NCBI GenBank assembly: GCA_016927155.1
Contig: JAFGNE010000017.1
Location: 1-14,575 of the forward strand
Direction: 5' to 3'
From: Candidatus Peregrinibacteria bacterium
GTDB lineage: Bacteria; Patescibacteriota; Gracilibacteria; UM-FILTER-43-11
Length of the DNA stretch: 14,575 bases
Each line of letters starts with the position of its first letter. Within the stretch, counting starts at the first letter, position 1. The translations under genes and the position numbers were made by a program. Positions 1-6,490 of the stretch are shown here, in pieces. A model generated the notes under the pieces. That model saw only the letters and a list, made by a program, of their open reading frames with translations. It did no database searches and was not told the DNA's origin.

Positions 1-1
1 C

Positions 2-370
2 CACTTTGCCAACACCCATGAGGCGCTGGTTTTAGGCACAGGAAACAAAACGGAAATCGAAATCGGGTACTTCACCAAATACGGCGACGGGGCGTGCGAC
101 CTGCTCCCCCTTGGCGGGCTTTATAAAACCGAAGTAGGGGAAGCGGCAAAGCTGTTGGGTATCCCCAATGAAATCATTGAAAAAACACCCTCCGCGGAAC
201 TGGCGGAAGGCCAAACCGATGAAAACGAAATAGGAATGACTTACGCTGAAATGGATGACATCCTGAAAAAATTCGCGAAAGGGAAAAAACTTTCTTCCCA
301 AAACGAAAAAACGCTCCGCGAACGGATAACGGACAACAGGCATAAAAACCTGCCGCCGGTCATCCTTTAA
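2..370 (+). CDS. nadE: NAD+ synthase, C-terminal part (5' end outside window)
   Basis: NadE makes NAD+ from nicotinic acid adenine dinucleotide, ATP and ammonia (or glutamine) in the cytosol. The frame is open from base 2 to a TAA at 368-370, giving 122 residues of the C-terminal part. The visible sequence has the family signature: LVLGTGNKTE, then GYFTKYGDGACDLLPLGGLY, then TPSAELAEGQTDENEIGMTY, which is the conserved substrate-binding region followed by the C-terminal PSAxLxxxQxDExxxG segment. The natural end follows a usual helical tail. The last 11 bases overlap the 3' end of the convergent ruvX gene, so there is no room for a separate terminator. Whether an N-terminal glutaminase domain is present cannot be seen. 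Family assignment is firm. Confidence 0.93.
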   Translation, partial: HFANTHEALVLGTGNKTEIEIGYFTKYGDGACDLLPLGGLYKTEVGEAAKLLGIPNEIIEKTPSAELAEGQTDENEIGMTYAEMDDILKKFAKGKKLSSQNEKTLRERITDNRHKNLPPVIL

Positions 371-785
371 GGCTTTTCAGATACGTCGTAAGGATCAGGT
401 GGGCGGAAACGGAGTCGATCATCCCTTTTTGCCGTTTGGCTTTGACTCCCGCCGCGCGAAGCGTTTTGGCGCTGCCCATTGTGGTAAGCCGCTCATCAAA
501 ATATTCAATCGCTATTCCGGGAAGAAGCGTTTTCAGCTTTTCACCGAAAACAATGACTTTTTTCGCTTTTTCTCCCCAGGCGCCATCCATGGCAAGCGGC
601 AGGCCGATAATGATTTTCACAACCTGTTCGGCACGGCACAAAGCGCTTAAAGACTCCCTAAGCCCGGCAGGCGTTTTGTACACGATGGGGTCGCGCGGAA
701 AAACCAAGGCCTTATCAAAATCAGAAAGCGCAATCCCGACGCGCTTTTCCCCATAATCCAGACATAAGTACTTGCCTTTGGTCAT
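360..785 (-). CDS. ruvX: RuvX/YqgF family RNase H-fold nuclease
   Basis: This family (YqgF, RuvX, RuvC-like fold) is described as a putative Holliday-junction resolvase and, in E. coli, as a nuclease acting in 16S rRNA 5' maturation. The 141-residue length is typical. Visible motifs are LDYGEKRVGIALSD (residues 9-22, first acidic residue D10), GLPLAMDG near residue 61, FDERLTT (residues 96-102), and GMIDSVSAHLIL near residue 121 with the late acidic D124. The gene starts only 3 bases after the rpsT stop codon (TAG-CCC-ATG), so it is probably translationally coupled to rpsT. A ribosomal protein next to an rRNA-processing candidate makes functional sense. The 3' end overlaps nadE by 11 bases, tail to tail. 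Confidence 0.93.
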   Translation of the reverse strand: MTKGKYLCLDYGEKRVGIALSDFDKALVFPRDPIVYKTPAGLRESLSALCRAEQVVKIIIGLPLAMDGAWGEKAKKVIVFGEKLKTLLPGIAIEYFDERLTTMGSAKTLRAAGVKAKRQKGMIDSVSAHLILTTYLKSLKG

Positions 786-788
786 GGG

Positions 789-1091
789 CTACTTTTTGGC
801 CTTTTTCTCCGGAGCGGCCTTGGGGTTCTTGACGGCGGCAGTGAAAGTGCGCTCCAGCAAAGATTTTTTGCGGGCGGCGTTCTTTTTATGGATGATTTTT
901 TTCTTGGCGGCGGTATCAATGGCTTTGATGGCTTTGGACAGCATTTTTTTTGCCTTATCGGTCTCACCCGCCGCGCAATAATCCACAACAATTTTCATGA
1001 GGGATTTCATTTCACTTTTATAATGGCGGTTGCGGGCAGTTTTCACTTTATCCTGCTTCACCCTTTTAATGGAACTTTTGATGATAGGCAT
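789..1091 (-). CDS. rpsT: Small ribosomal subunit protein bS20
   Basis: bS20 binds 16S rRNA in the body of the small subunit. The 100-residue protein has the family pattern: a basic N-terminus (MPIIKSSIKRVKQDKVKTAR), a long helical middle, then IHKKNAARKKSLL near residues 66-78. A lysine-rich tail follows. The length is slightly above the usual 85-90 residues because of this tail. The ATG start follows a very A/T-rich leader with four copies of a 9-bp repeat and no Shine-Dalgarno sequence. A promoter at 1222-1250 would give a leader of about 124 nt. ruvX follows 3 bases downstream. The assignment is firm; the start is supported by the conserved N-terminus. Confidence 0.93.
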   Translation of the reverse strand: MPIIKSSIKRVKQDKVKTARNRHYKSEMKSLMKIVVDYCAAGETDKAKKMLSKAIKAIDTAAKKKIIHKKNAARKKSLLERTFTAAVKNPKAAPEKKAKK

Positions 1092-1100
1092 ATTTTTGGG

Positions 1101-1136
1101 ACTATTACGACTATTAAGACTTTTACGACTATTACG
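1101..1136 (-). repeat. Four tandem 9-bp repeats in the rpsT leader
   Basis: On the plus strand the units are ACTATTACG, ACTATTAAG, ACTTTTACG and ACTATTACG, exactly head to tail, so copies 1 and 4 are identical and the others differ by one base each. They lie 9 bases upstream of the rpsT start codon, inside the predicted 5' leader. The 9-nt period keeps any reading frame, and the frame of rpsT stays open through them on the minus strand, but no in-frame start codon precedes them. Function is unknown. Confidence 0.9.
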
Positions 1137-1143
1137 ATAAAAT

Positions 1144-1187
1144 CCTGAACCCCTTCCTGAAAACCTGAATCGTCATAAAAATCCTGA
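1144..1187. repeat. Four irregular CCTGA words upstream of the 9-bp repeats
   Basis: CCTGA occurs at 1144, 1156, 1164 and 1183 (TCAGG on the minus strand, the sense strand of the rpsT leader). Spacings are 12, 8 and 19 bases, so this is not a clean tandem array. It could be a decayed repeat or a low-complexity leader. I see no protein or RNA gene here. Confidence 0.6.
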
Positions 1188-1221
1188 TAGTCTTGAATTA
1201 AATATTACCGTTTGCCGGTGT

Positions 1222-1250
1222 ATTTTAGTTTAAATCGCCGCCCCTGGCAA
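1222..1250 (-). promoter_or_regulatory. Predicted sigma70-type promoter for rpsT-ruvX
   Basis: On the minus strand TTGCCA (1245-1250) and TAAAAT (1222-1227) are separated by 17 bases; each hexamer matches the consensus at 5 of 6 positions. Expected transcription start is near 1215. The -35 box touches the stop codon of the upstream LCP gene. Confidence 0.6.
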
Positions 1251-1251
1251 G

Positions 1252-2688
1252 CTAATTCACGCTCAGGCCTTCAAAATCCCTGCCAATGACAACAGAGAAA
1301 TTTACGCCCGCCCCCGCCTCAAGGGGATCGCCCGGCATTGCCGCAGCCCGGATAAAGGACTGCAAAGCTTCAAGCGCCACAGGATAATCCGGCACCACAT
1401 TCCCCTTCTTGTCTTCTTGCCAACTATAATAAAAAATCACGGTTTCATCCAAATATTCCTTTTCACCGGCGCCATCCAGGTAATTATCGATTTTTTGTAT
1501 GTTGAAACCATAACGGTTGAGCTGGTAAGCGGTATTGCGGGCCACTCCGGGGGTTTCCACCGCGCTCAGCACTTCCACACCCGGATTTTCAAAGTAAAGT
1601 TCGCGCTTGTGGAAAATAAGGTCAGCATAATGGTGGATAAGATCAAGGTTATCGCCAAAAGGCACCAAAACAAAAAGGCCGTCATAAAACTGCCTTTCAG
1701 GCGTGTAAAGAAACCCCCCTTCCTGCCCGGGGTCATCGTGGATGAGCTTGGAAACAACCCTATCCCTATTGATATGCTCTCCGATGGCGGCAAAGGAAAT
1801 CATTTTCCTCATGTCCAAGTTGGTGTCGATGTTGTCGATCACGGCGTAATAGAGGTTTTTCAGCGCCTTGGGGCTGGTGAATACTTTCATGCTGGTGGCT
1901 TTTGCGCGGATGGCCTCCAATACTTGCTGCTGGCGTTTGGCGCGGTCAAAATCGGAGGTGGTTTTGCGGCTGCGGACAAACTTGAGGGCGGTTTCACCGT
2001 CCATTTCCTGCAAGCCCTTGTGGACTTCGAAAAGCGTGTAGCCGTTATCGGTTTCGTTGGGATAATAAGGGTCAACAAGGTCTTCCTGCACCTCCACGGC
2101 AATACCTCCGATGCTGTCCACCACTTCCACGAACGCGTTAAAGTCCACGCGCAGGTAGTAAGGGATATCAAGCCCCGTCACTTCGCCGCATACCCTGGAA
2201 AAAAGCCCATAAGCCTCTTCTTTTTTCAGCACCTTTTTATGGTTCCTGTAAAGCTCGTTAATCTTGCCGGGAAACTGGACGCTTTTGACGTAATAATCGC
2301 GCGGGATGGAAAAAAGCGATACGGCGTTCTTCTGGATATCCACGCTGGCCACCATGATGGTATCCACCAGGTCCGCCCCGTCGCGCTCATAGCCGCCGTC
2401 GCCCAAAAGCACAATGTTGATGTAGCCATTTTCATCCTTTTCCAAATCGGACCCCATGGAATAGATCATCTGTTTCACATCGAAATTCGAAATGAAACCG
2501 TAAACGGCGGACATGACTTTCCATACGATAAAAATGCCCAAAAGGGCCATAAAAACAGCCAAAATCCTGTTTTTGCGTTTCGGGCCGCCCGTCCGGTAAT
2601 AGCGCACCCCCTGTGATAAGGCCCCTTTAACTTTCCGGAACGGTTTTAAAGGCGGCCTCTTCCTGATGCGACGCGTATGGAAAGGCAT
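1252..2688 (-). CDS. LCP (LytR-CpsA-Psr) family protein with LytR_C domain
   Basis: LCP proteins are membrane-anchored enzymes that transfer anionic or other glycopolymers from a lipid carrier to peptidoglycan or to surface proteins, outside the cytoplasmic membrane. The 478-residue protein has a strongly basic N-terminal tail (residues 1-42), one membrane segment (about 43-62), the LCP domain (about 90-260) and a C-terminal LytR_C domain (about 370-472). LCP hallmarks are visible: VDTIMVASVD (108-117), the arginine of SIPRDYY (127-133), KINELY (142-147), KFVRSRK (236-242) and DFDRAKRQQQ (246-255). The gene lies downstream of the rplL terminator, probably with its own promoter. With csaB in the same window it points to surface polymer assembly. 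The exact polymer cannot be inferred. Confidence 0.92.
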   Translation of the reverse strand: MPFHTRRIRKRPPLKPFRKVKGALSQGVRYYRTGGPKRKNRILAVFMALLGIFIVWKVMSAVYGFISNFDVKQMIYSMGSDLEKDENGYINIVLLGDGGYERDGADLVDTIMVASVDIQKNAVSLFSIPRDYYVKSVQFPGKINELYRNHKKVLKKEEAYGLFSRVCGEVTGLDIPYYLRVDFNAFVEVVDSIGGIAVEVQEDLVDPYYPNETDNGYTLFEVHKGLQEMDGETALKFVRSRKTTSDFDRAKRQQQVLEAIRAKATSMKVFTSPKALKNLYYAVIDNIDTNLDMRKMISFAAIGEHINRDRVVSKLIHDDPGQEGGFLYTPERQFYDGLFVLVPFGDNLDLIHHYADLIFHKRELYFENPGVEVLSAVETPGVARNTAYQLNRYGFNIQKIDNYLDGAGEKEYLDETVIFYYSWQEDKKGNVVPDYPVALEALQSFIRAAAMPGDPLEAGAGVNFSVVIGRDFEGLSVN

Positions 2689-2718
2689 CTTTAACGGTTA
2701 AGATTACTGAAAAAATTT

Positions 2719-2747
2719 ATCATTTAAAAACGGTTTTTGCAAGCTAT
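2719..2747 (-). promoter_or_regulatory. Possible promoter for the LCP gene
   Basis: On the minus strand a TTGCAA box (4 of 6) is followed after 17 bases by TAAATT (4 of 6), about 30 bases before the LCP start. Between the boxes lies a 13-bp dyad (AAAAAC, one base, GTTTTT at 2726-2738). Hexamers are only moderate and the region is A/T-rich, so this is tentative. Confidence 0.3.
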
Positions 2748-2749
2748 AC

Positions 2750-2785
2750 AAAAACCCCTCCCGCGTGAACGGAAAAAGGGTTTTT
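2750..2785 (-). terminator. Intrinsic terminator after rplL
   Basis: Read on the minus strand, AAAAACCC pairs with GGGTTTTT (8 bp), continues through G-U and A-U pairs, and is capped by CCG/CGG around a 6-base loop. The 3' arm ends in GGGGTTTTT, which supplies the U-tract. It starts 18 bases after the rplL stop codon. Confidence 0.65.
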
Positions 2786-2802
2786 GGAGAAATAACAAAT
2801 GA

Positions 2803-3198
2803 TTATTTCAAAGCCACCTGCGCGCCGGCCGCTTCGAGGTCTTTCTTCATTTTTTCGGCCTCTTCTTTCTTTACGCCTTCTTTGACCGCCTTGGGGGCGC
2901 CATCCACGAGATCCTTGGCCTCCTTAAGACCCAGACCCGTGATTTCGCGGACCACCTTGATGACGTTGATCTTGTTGGCGCCGGCAGCGGTAAGCTCCAC
3001 GTTGAAGCTGTCTTTCTCTTCGGCAGGAGCGCCTGCGGCGGCACCGCCGGCAGCAGCCACAGCCACAGGGGCGGCGGCGGAAACGCCGAATTTCTCTTCC
3101 ATGGCCTTCACCAGGTCGGCGAGTTCCAGGACGGAGAGCTTTTCAACCGCGGCAAGGATTTCCTCGGCGGCCTTGGACAATTTGATATCGTCGGACAT
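2803..3198 (-). CDS. rplL: Large ribosomal subunit protein bL12 (L7/L12)
   Basis: bL12 forms the mobile stalk that recruits translational GTPases. The 131 residues show the usual three parts: an N-terminal dimerisation region (about 1-35, with LELADLVKAMEEKFGV), an Ala/Gly/Pro-rich hinge (about 39-59), and a C-terminal domain (about 62-131) with NKINVIKVVREITGLGLKEA and the end segment LEAAGAQVALK. It follows rplJ by 40 bases of nearly pure A/T and shares the rplJ promoter. A hairpin terminator lies just downstream, and rpoB does not follow as it does in many bacteria. No Shine-Dalgarno sequence is seen before the ATG. Confidence 0.97.
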   Translation of the reverse strand: MSDDIKLSKAAEEILAAVEKLSVLELADLVKAMEEKFGVSAAAPVAVAAAGGAAAGAPAEEKDSFNVELTAAGANKINVIKVVREITGLGLKEAKDLVDGAPKAVKEGVKKEEAEKMKKDLEAAGAQVALK

Positions 3199-3238
3199 AA
3201 CAATGAAAAATTAAAATGTAAAAAATAAAAAAAATAGG

Positions 3239-3913
3239 TTATTCGGTTTTTCCTTCGCCCGGTCCTTCCTCCGGCACGCCGGCAGCAGGTTCAGCCGGTT
3301 TTTCTTCCGCGGGAGGCGCGGAAGATTCTTCTTTAGGTTCCTCCTTTTTCGGCTCTTCTTTCGGAGGTTCTTCAGCCTTAGGCTCTTCGGCGGGACGGCT
3401 TTCATTGAAAGCCTGCAGCACGCGGACGAAACCGCCGAGTGTACCGCTTAAGACTCCTACAAAACCGGAAACAGGCGATTTCATGGAGCCCATCATCTTG
3501 GCCAAAAGCTCTTCGCGGCTCGGTATGGCGGCATAGCGTTTGACTATATCGGCGCTGATCACCTTGCCATCCATGATGCCGCCAAGGAGCTCAAGTTTTT
3601 CATTTTCTTTGGAAAATTTAAAAAGCGCCTTGATGCCGGAAAGCGGATCTTCGTAGCAAAATATGGCCGCTACGGCCCCTGTCATCACCGCGTCATCAAT
3701 ATCTTTGATATTGTGCTTTTCAGCGGCAATGCGGATAAGGGTCTTTTTGGCGACTTTCATTTCGTTCTTGCCCTTCCTAAGCTGGCCGCGGAGATGGGAG
3801 GCATCCTTTACGGAAAGCCCTTTATTGGCGGCGAAAACGATACTTTTGGCTTTGCCGAACATTTCATCGAGTTCGGAAAGGATTTCTGATTTTTTGGCTT
3901 TGGTAACGGCCAT
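3239..3913 (-). CDS. rplJ: Large ribosomal subunit protein uL10 with acidic tail
   Basis: uL10 anchors bL12 dimers at the stalk base. Residues 1 to about 172 fit the family: AVTKAKKSEIL at the start, a typical LRGQLRKGKNEMKVAKKTLI segment (41-60), LELLGGIMDG (107-116) and the helical bL12-binding region SPVSGFVGVLSGTLGGFVRV (146-165). The remaining about 50 residues (173-224) are a low-complexity Pro/Glu/Lys tail with repeated EEP and KEEPK words, which most uL10 proteins lack. A frameshift is unlikely because codon style is unchanged and the tail ends at a clean TAA. The gene is first in the rplJ-rplL operon, with a strong promoter at 4045-4072 and a 125-nt leader holding a terminator-like hairpin just before the ATG. 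This suggests autoregulation by attenuation. Confidence 0.95.
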   Translation of the reverse strand: MAVTKAKKSEILSELDEMFGKAKSIVFAANKGLSVKDASHLRGQLRKGKNEMKVAKKTLIRIAAEKHNIKDIDDAVMTGAVAAIFCYEDPLSGIKALFKFSKENEKLELLGGIMDGKVISADIVKRYAAIPSREELLAKMMGSMKSPVSGFVGVLSGTLGGFVRVLQAFNESRPAEEPKAEEPPKEEPKKEEPKEESSAPPAEEKPAEPAAGVPEEGPGEGKTE

Positions 3914-4038
3914 GGCATTGGAGTTAAAAAAAATCTCGCTGCCGAGGACGCGCGAGACAAATCAATAAAACGATGGAGTATCAGGAATTGAATTGTGCGT
4001 CTCGGTTGGTCTTATTTTGGCGCCAACGGTCTTCGACA
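3914..4038 (-). promoter_or_regulatory. rplJ 5' leader, probable uL10-type autoregulatory leader
   Basis: The leader runs about 125 nt from the predicted start site to the ATG. It holds a 10-bp perfect palindrome TTGGCGCCAA (4017-4026), a GTTGG/CCAAC pairing around it, the segment CCGAGACGC (minus strand, 3997-4005), and the terminator-like hairpin. CGAGAC in that segment is complementary to GTCTCG (3953-3958) in the terminator 5' arm. The whole segment can also pair with GCGTCCTCGG (3942-3951) in the loop, with one bulged C. Leaders bound by the L10-L12 complex are known before rplJ in many bacteria; that this is one is inferred from position and structure. Confidence 0.5.
3926..3957 (-). 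terminator. Attenuator-like hairpin in the rplJ leader
   Basis: On the minus strand TCTCGC (3952-3957) pairs with GCGAGA (3934-3939), 6 bp around a 12-base loop, followed directly by eight T (3926-3933). It sits 12 bases before the rplJ start codon and about 80 bases after the predicted transcription start, so it would stop transcription ahead of the operon. An upstream segment (3997-4005) can pair with the 5' arm or with the loop, which would be an antiterminator. Confidence 0.6.
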
Positions 4039-4044
4039 AAGGGT

Positions 4045-4072
4045 AGTATACGGATTTGGAAAATGAAGTCAA
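4045..4072 (-). promoter_or_regulatory. Promoter of rplJ-rplL
   Basis: Minus strand TTGACT (4067-4072), 16-base spacer, TATACT (4045-4050). Both hexamers match the sigma70 consensus at 5 of 6 positions. Predicted start near 4038. It is back to back with the promoter of the RluD-type gene. Confidence 0.75.
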
Positions 4073-4081
4073 ACGATTTTT

Positions 4082-4090
4082 TGCTATAAT
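4082..4090 (+). promoter_or_regulatory. Extended -10 promoter of the RluD-type gene (leaderless)
   Basis: TGC-TATAAT is a perfect extended -10 element. No good -35 box stands at 16-18 bases upstream. The expected transcription start, seven bases past the hexamer, is 4097, which is the A of the ATG start codon, so the mRNA is predicted to have no 5' untranslated region. Confidence 0.65.
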
Positions 4091-4096
4091 GCCCTC

Positions 4097-5029
4097 ATGC
4101 GCCACTACAAAGTCACATCAGCGGAAGATGGAATGAGGCTGGACCAGTACATGGCCAAGATGGAGCCTATGATGACCCGCGCGTTCATCCAGAAAATGAT
4201 CAAGGGGGGGAGTATTTTTATCAACCATAAAAAAACACTCAAGCCCGCCTGCAAGGTGCGCGAGGACGAGGAGCTTTTGGTCGTCGTCCCCTCGATTAAG
4301 GAAATCGGAATTGTGGCGGAAAATATTCCCATCCACATTATTTATGAGGATAAAGATATTGTAGTGGTCAACAAACCTCCTAACATGGTTTCACACCCCA
4401 CGGATTACGGCGCGCATGTTTCGGGAACTCTGGTAAACGCCGTGATGTACCACTGCAAAAACCTGAGCGGGATCGGCGGGGAAAGACGGCCGGGTATTGT
4501 GCACCGGCTGGATAAAGACACCTCGGGCCTGATGATCGTGGCCAAGAACGACGCGGCGCACCATAACCTTTCCAAACAGATTGAGGAAAGGAAAGTGGTA
4601 AAAAAATACGTCGCCCTCCTAAAAGGCCATTTAAAACCGGAAGAGGGCAGTATTGAGGCGCCGCTCCTTAAAACAGAAGGGAAAAAGAACGAAGTGAAAA
4701 TCTCGAACAGGAAGGGGGCAAAATACGCCCTCACCCATTACAAGGTAAAGAAGTACATCAAGGATTACACGCTGGTGGAGGTGCAGATCATCACCGGCCG
4801 CACCCATCAGATCCGCGTGCATTTCGCCTCAATCGGCCACCCGGTTTGCGGCGATAAGGTGTATGGCGACCATGAGCTCAATGAAAAATTGCGTGATAAA
4901 TCAGGTCTCAGCCGCCAGTTTTTGCATGCCGAGTACCTCAAATTCCGGTTGCCCAAAAACAATGAGTTCATTGAACTGAAAGCCCCGATGCCGAACGAGC
5001 TTAAGATTGTGCTGAAAAACCTTATTTGA
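4097..5029 (+). CDS. rluD: RluD-type 23S rRNA pseudouridine synthase
   Basis: This enzyme converts uridine to pseudouridine in structured RNA, most likely 23S rRNA; the exact target among RluA, RluC and RluD types cannot be fixed from sequence alone. The 310-residue protein has an N-terminal S4 RNA-binding domain (about 13-70, with TRAFIQKMIKGGSIFINHK) and a PsuA/RluA catalytic domain from about 80. The catalytic aspartate is D139 in HRLDKDTSGL (136-145). Other motifs are VVNKPPNMVSHP (90-101) and GRTHQIRVHFASIGHPVCGD (234-253). The start is fixed by the S4 domain and by a TATAAT box that ends six bases before the ATG. It diverges from rplJ, and its TGA stop overlaps the 3' end of rplU by 8 bases. 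Confidence 0.93.
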   Translation: MRHYKVTSAEDGMRLDQYMAKMEPMMTRAFIQKMIKGGSIFINHKKTLKPACKVREDEELLVVVPSIKEIGIVAENIPIHIIYEDKDIVVVNKPPNMVSHPTDYGAHVSGTLVNAVMYHCKNLSGIGGERRPGIVHRLDKDTSGLMIVAKNDAAHHNLSKQIEERKVVKKYVALLKGHLKPEEGSIEAPLLKTEGKKNEVKISNRKGAKYALTHYKVKKYIKDYTLVEVQIITGRTHQIRVHFASIGHPVCGDKVYGDHELNEKLRDKSGLSRQFLHAEYLKFRLPKNNEFIELKAPMPNELKIVLKNLI

Positions 5030-5333
5030 CGCCCACTACCTCGACTTTGGTGTACTCCTGGCGGTGGCCGATGGTGCGCACGTACCTCTTGCGCCTTTTA
5101 AATTTGTTGAAACGCTGTTTTTCGCCACACGTGTGGGCCTTAACCACCAAATCCACATAAGAACCGGCAAGATAAGGGGAACCGATTTCCGTTTTATCGC
5201 CTTCAAACTTAACAAGCACTTTTTCCACCTTTAACTTATCCCCTTCCTTGTTTTCGGAAAGTTTATCCACTTCAACGACATCCCCTTTTTTTACTTTATA
5301 CTGCTTTCCGGCGATTTCAACGATGGCAAACAT
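5022..5333 (-). CDS. rplU: Large ribosomal subunit protein bL21
   Basis: bL21 binds 23S rRNA near bL20. The 103-residue length is standard. The N-terminus MFAIVEIAGKQYKVKKGD and the C-terminal signature FKRRKRYVRTIGHRQEYTKV (residues 79-98) are diagnostic. The usual downstream partner rpmA (bL27) is absent; instead rplU converges on the RluD-type gene with overlapping stop regions (5022-5029). Upstream, csaB ends 35 bases before the ATG, so rplU may be read from the rplS-csaB transcript. No clear promoter is seen in those 35 bases, and no Shine-Dalgarno sequence precedes the start. Confidence 0.97.
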   Translation of the reverse strand: MFAIVEIAGKQYKVKKGDVVEVDKLSENKEGDKLKVEKVLVKFEGDKTEIGSPYLAGSYVDLVVKAHTCGEKQRFNKFKRRKRYVRTIGHRQEYTKVEVVGVK

Positions 5334-5368
5334 GGCAAAAAAGTTAGAGTGCGTAGGAAACTTTAACT

Positions 5369-6487
5369 TTAAATCAGGTTTTGGTCAAATGAATTTAGGA
5401 AATCATCAAAAAGTTCTGTGTTTTTTGCCGCGGCTTCGGCAAGGTGGCTGGTGCGTGCCCGTTCAAAAATCTTCACGTTGTTGTAATCCACCGAAAGGCG
5501 CTTGAGGTGCCTCTCCAGGTTCCCGGCCGTCAGTGAATGAACGGGAATAAGATAGGGTTCAAGCGGCGTCCCCTTAAAAAGCTCATCCACTTTAGGGCCA
5601 TAGCTGACGGGAATGACCGGCGTTTGCGCCATCATCGCGGCCATGAGGAAGTGGTAGCGCATGCCGATGGCGAATTCCGCGCCGCGAAGAAGACCGAGGA
5701 GTTCCGCGAAATCTTTGGGGACCCGGATTTCACCGCCAACCTTTCGGACAACCGGATCAATGACTAGGTGGTCTTTTTCCCGGATGCTTTGCATACACGC
5801 AAAAACAAACCGGGCGCCTTTTTCTTCCTTCAGCTTTAAAAGGGCGTTTACAAAAACAGAAATGATTTTAGAGTTGTATTTAAGCCACGGCCGCAGGGAA
5901 ATCACGTAAAGGCCCTTGGCGCGGTCTTTCGGCGCCTCTTCTTTTTGCAATAAAAAGGCGGGGTCGGCGGTTTGATGGATCATATTCCCCTGCTCCCAGC
6001 GGCTGACGGGCTGCGCGATCTTGATGTCGCTCAATAATTTGGCCGAATATTCATCGCGTACCGTAACCCCCATGGCGGCGCTATAAGCCCATGACGTAAG
6101 TTTCCGGCCCAGCCACGTGTGTAAGGGGCCGACGCCTGTGGCATAAATAAACAGAGGCCTTTTGAGCCATTTTACCCAAAAGACCTGCCAGGCCCAAAGC
6201 AGACAGGCAAAAAGGCGGTTATCCTGGAAAAGCCCGCCGCCGCCCAAAATAACCACATCGGTTCCCTTAATCGCGCTCAAAGGCTTCCGGATACCGTATT
6301 TTAAAAATGACCGTACCCCCAGAGGAAAAAGGGGCGCTGTACCCACGTTAAATTGCTCGTGCGTCGCCTGGGGATTCGCCGAAAAAACCGTTACCTCATG
6401 CGCCTTGAGCGCGTTTAAAAGGGCGGTGAGGATCGCGTCATCACCAATATTGGTGGCGCCGTAATTGCCCATAATTCCTATTTTCAT
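5369..6487 (-). CDS. csaB: Polysaccharide pyruvyl transferase, CsaB-like
   Basis: CsaB-type enzymes add ketal pyruvate from phosphoenolpyruvate to a cell-wall polysaccharide; in Firmicutes this lets SLH-domain S-layer proteins bind the wall. The protein is 372 residues from the ATG at 6485-6487. Family motifs are GNYGATNIGDDAIL (about 7-20), GGGGLFQD (about 82-89), YATGVGPL (about 115-122) and the late GMRYH...VSYGPKVDEL region (about 275-302). A TTG nine bases upstream is in frame but offers no extra conserved sequence, so the ATG is preferred. The gene sits between rplS and rplU, an unusual place for an envelope gene; the 63-bp gap to rplS is made mostly of CTTGAAC-type repeats. The substrate and the presence of an S-layer are inferred. 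Confidence 0.85.
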   Translation of the reverse strand: MKIGIMGNYGATNIGDDAILTALLNALKAHEVTVFSANPQATHEQFNVGTAPLFPLGVRSFLKYGIRKPLSAIKGTDVVILGGGGLFQDNRLFACLLWAWQVFWVKWLKRPLFIYATGVGPLHTWLGRKLTSWAYSAAMGVTVRDEYSAKLLSDIKIAQPVSRWEQGNMIHQTADPAFLLQKEEAPKDRAKGLYVISLRPWLKYNSKIISVFVNALLKLKEEKGARFVFACMQSIREKDHLVIDPVVRKVGGEIRVPKDFAELLGLLRGAEFAIGMRYHFLMAAMMAQTPVIPVSYGPKVDELFKGTPLEPYLIPVHSLTAGNLERHLKRLSVDYNNVKIFERARTSHLAEAAAKNTELFDDFLNSFDQNLI

Positions 6488-6490
6488 ACC

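Noticed and set aside
1092..1175. N-terminal extension of rpsT through the 9-bp repeats
   Set aside because: The frame is open upstream to a TGA but has no ATG, GTG or TTG start in it, and bS20 homologues start at the chosen Met.
1101..1187. CRISPR-like array upstream of rpsT
   Set aside because: Units are 9 bp with no spacers, far shorter than CRISPR repeats, and no cas gene is present.
1417..2616. A 399-codon open frame on the plus strand, opposite the LCP gene
   Set aside because: The minus-strand frame encodes a full LCP protein with all family motifs. The antisense product is rich in His, Phe and Val with no recognisable domain, as expected for a shadow frame.
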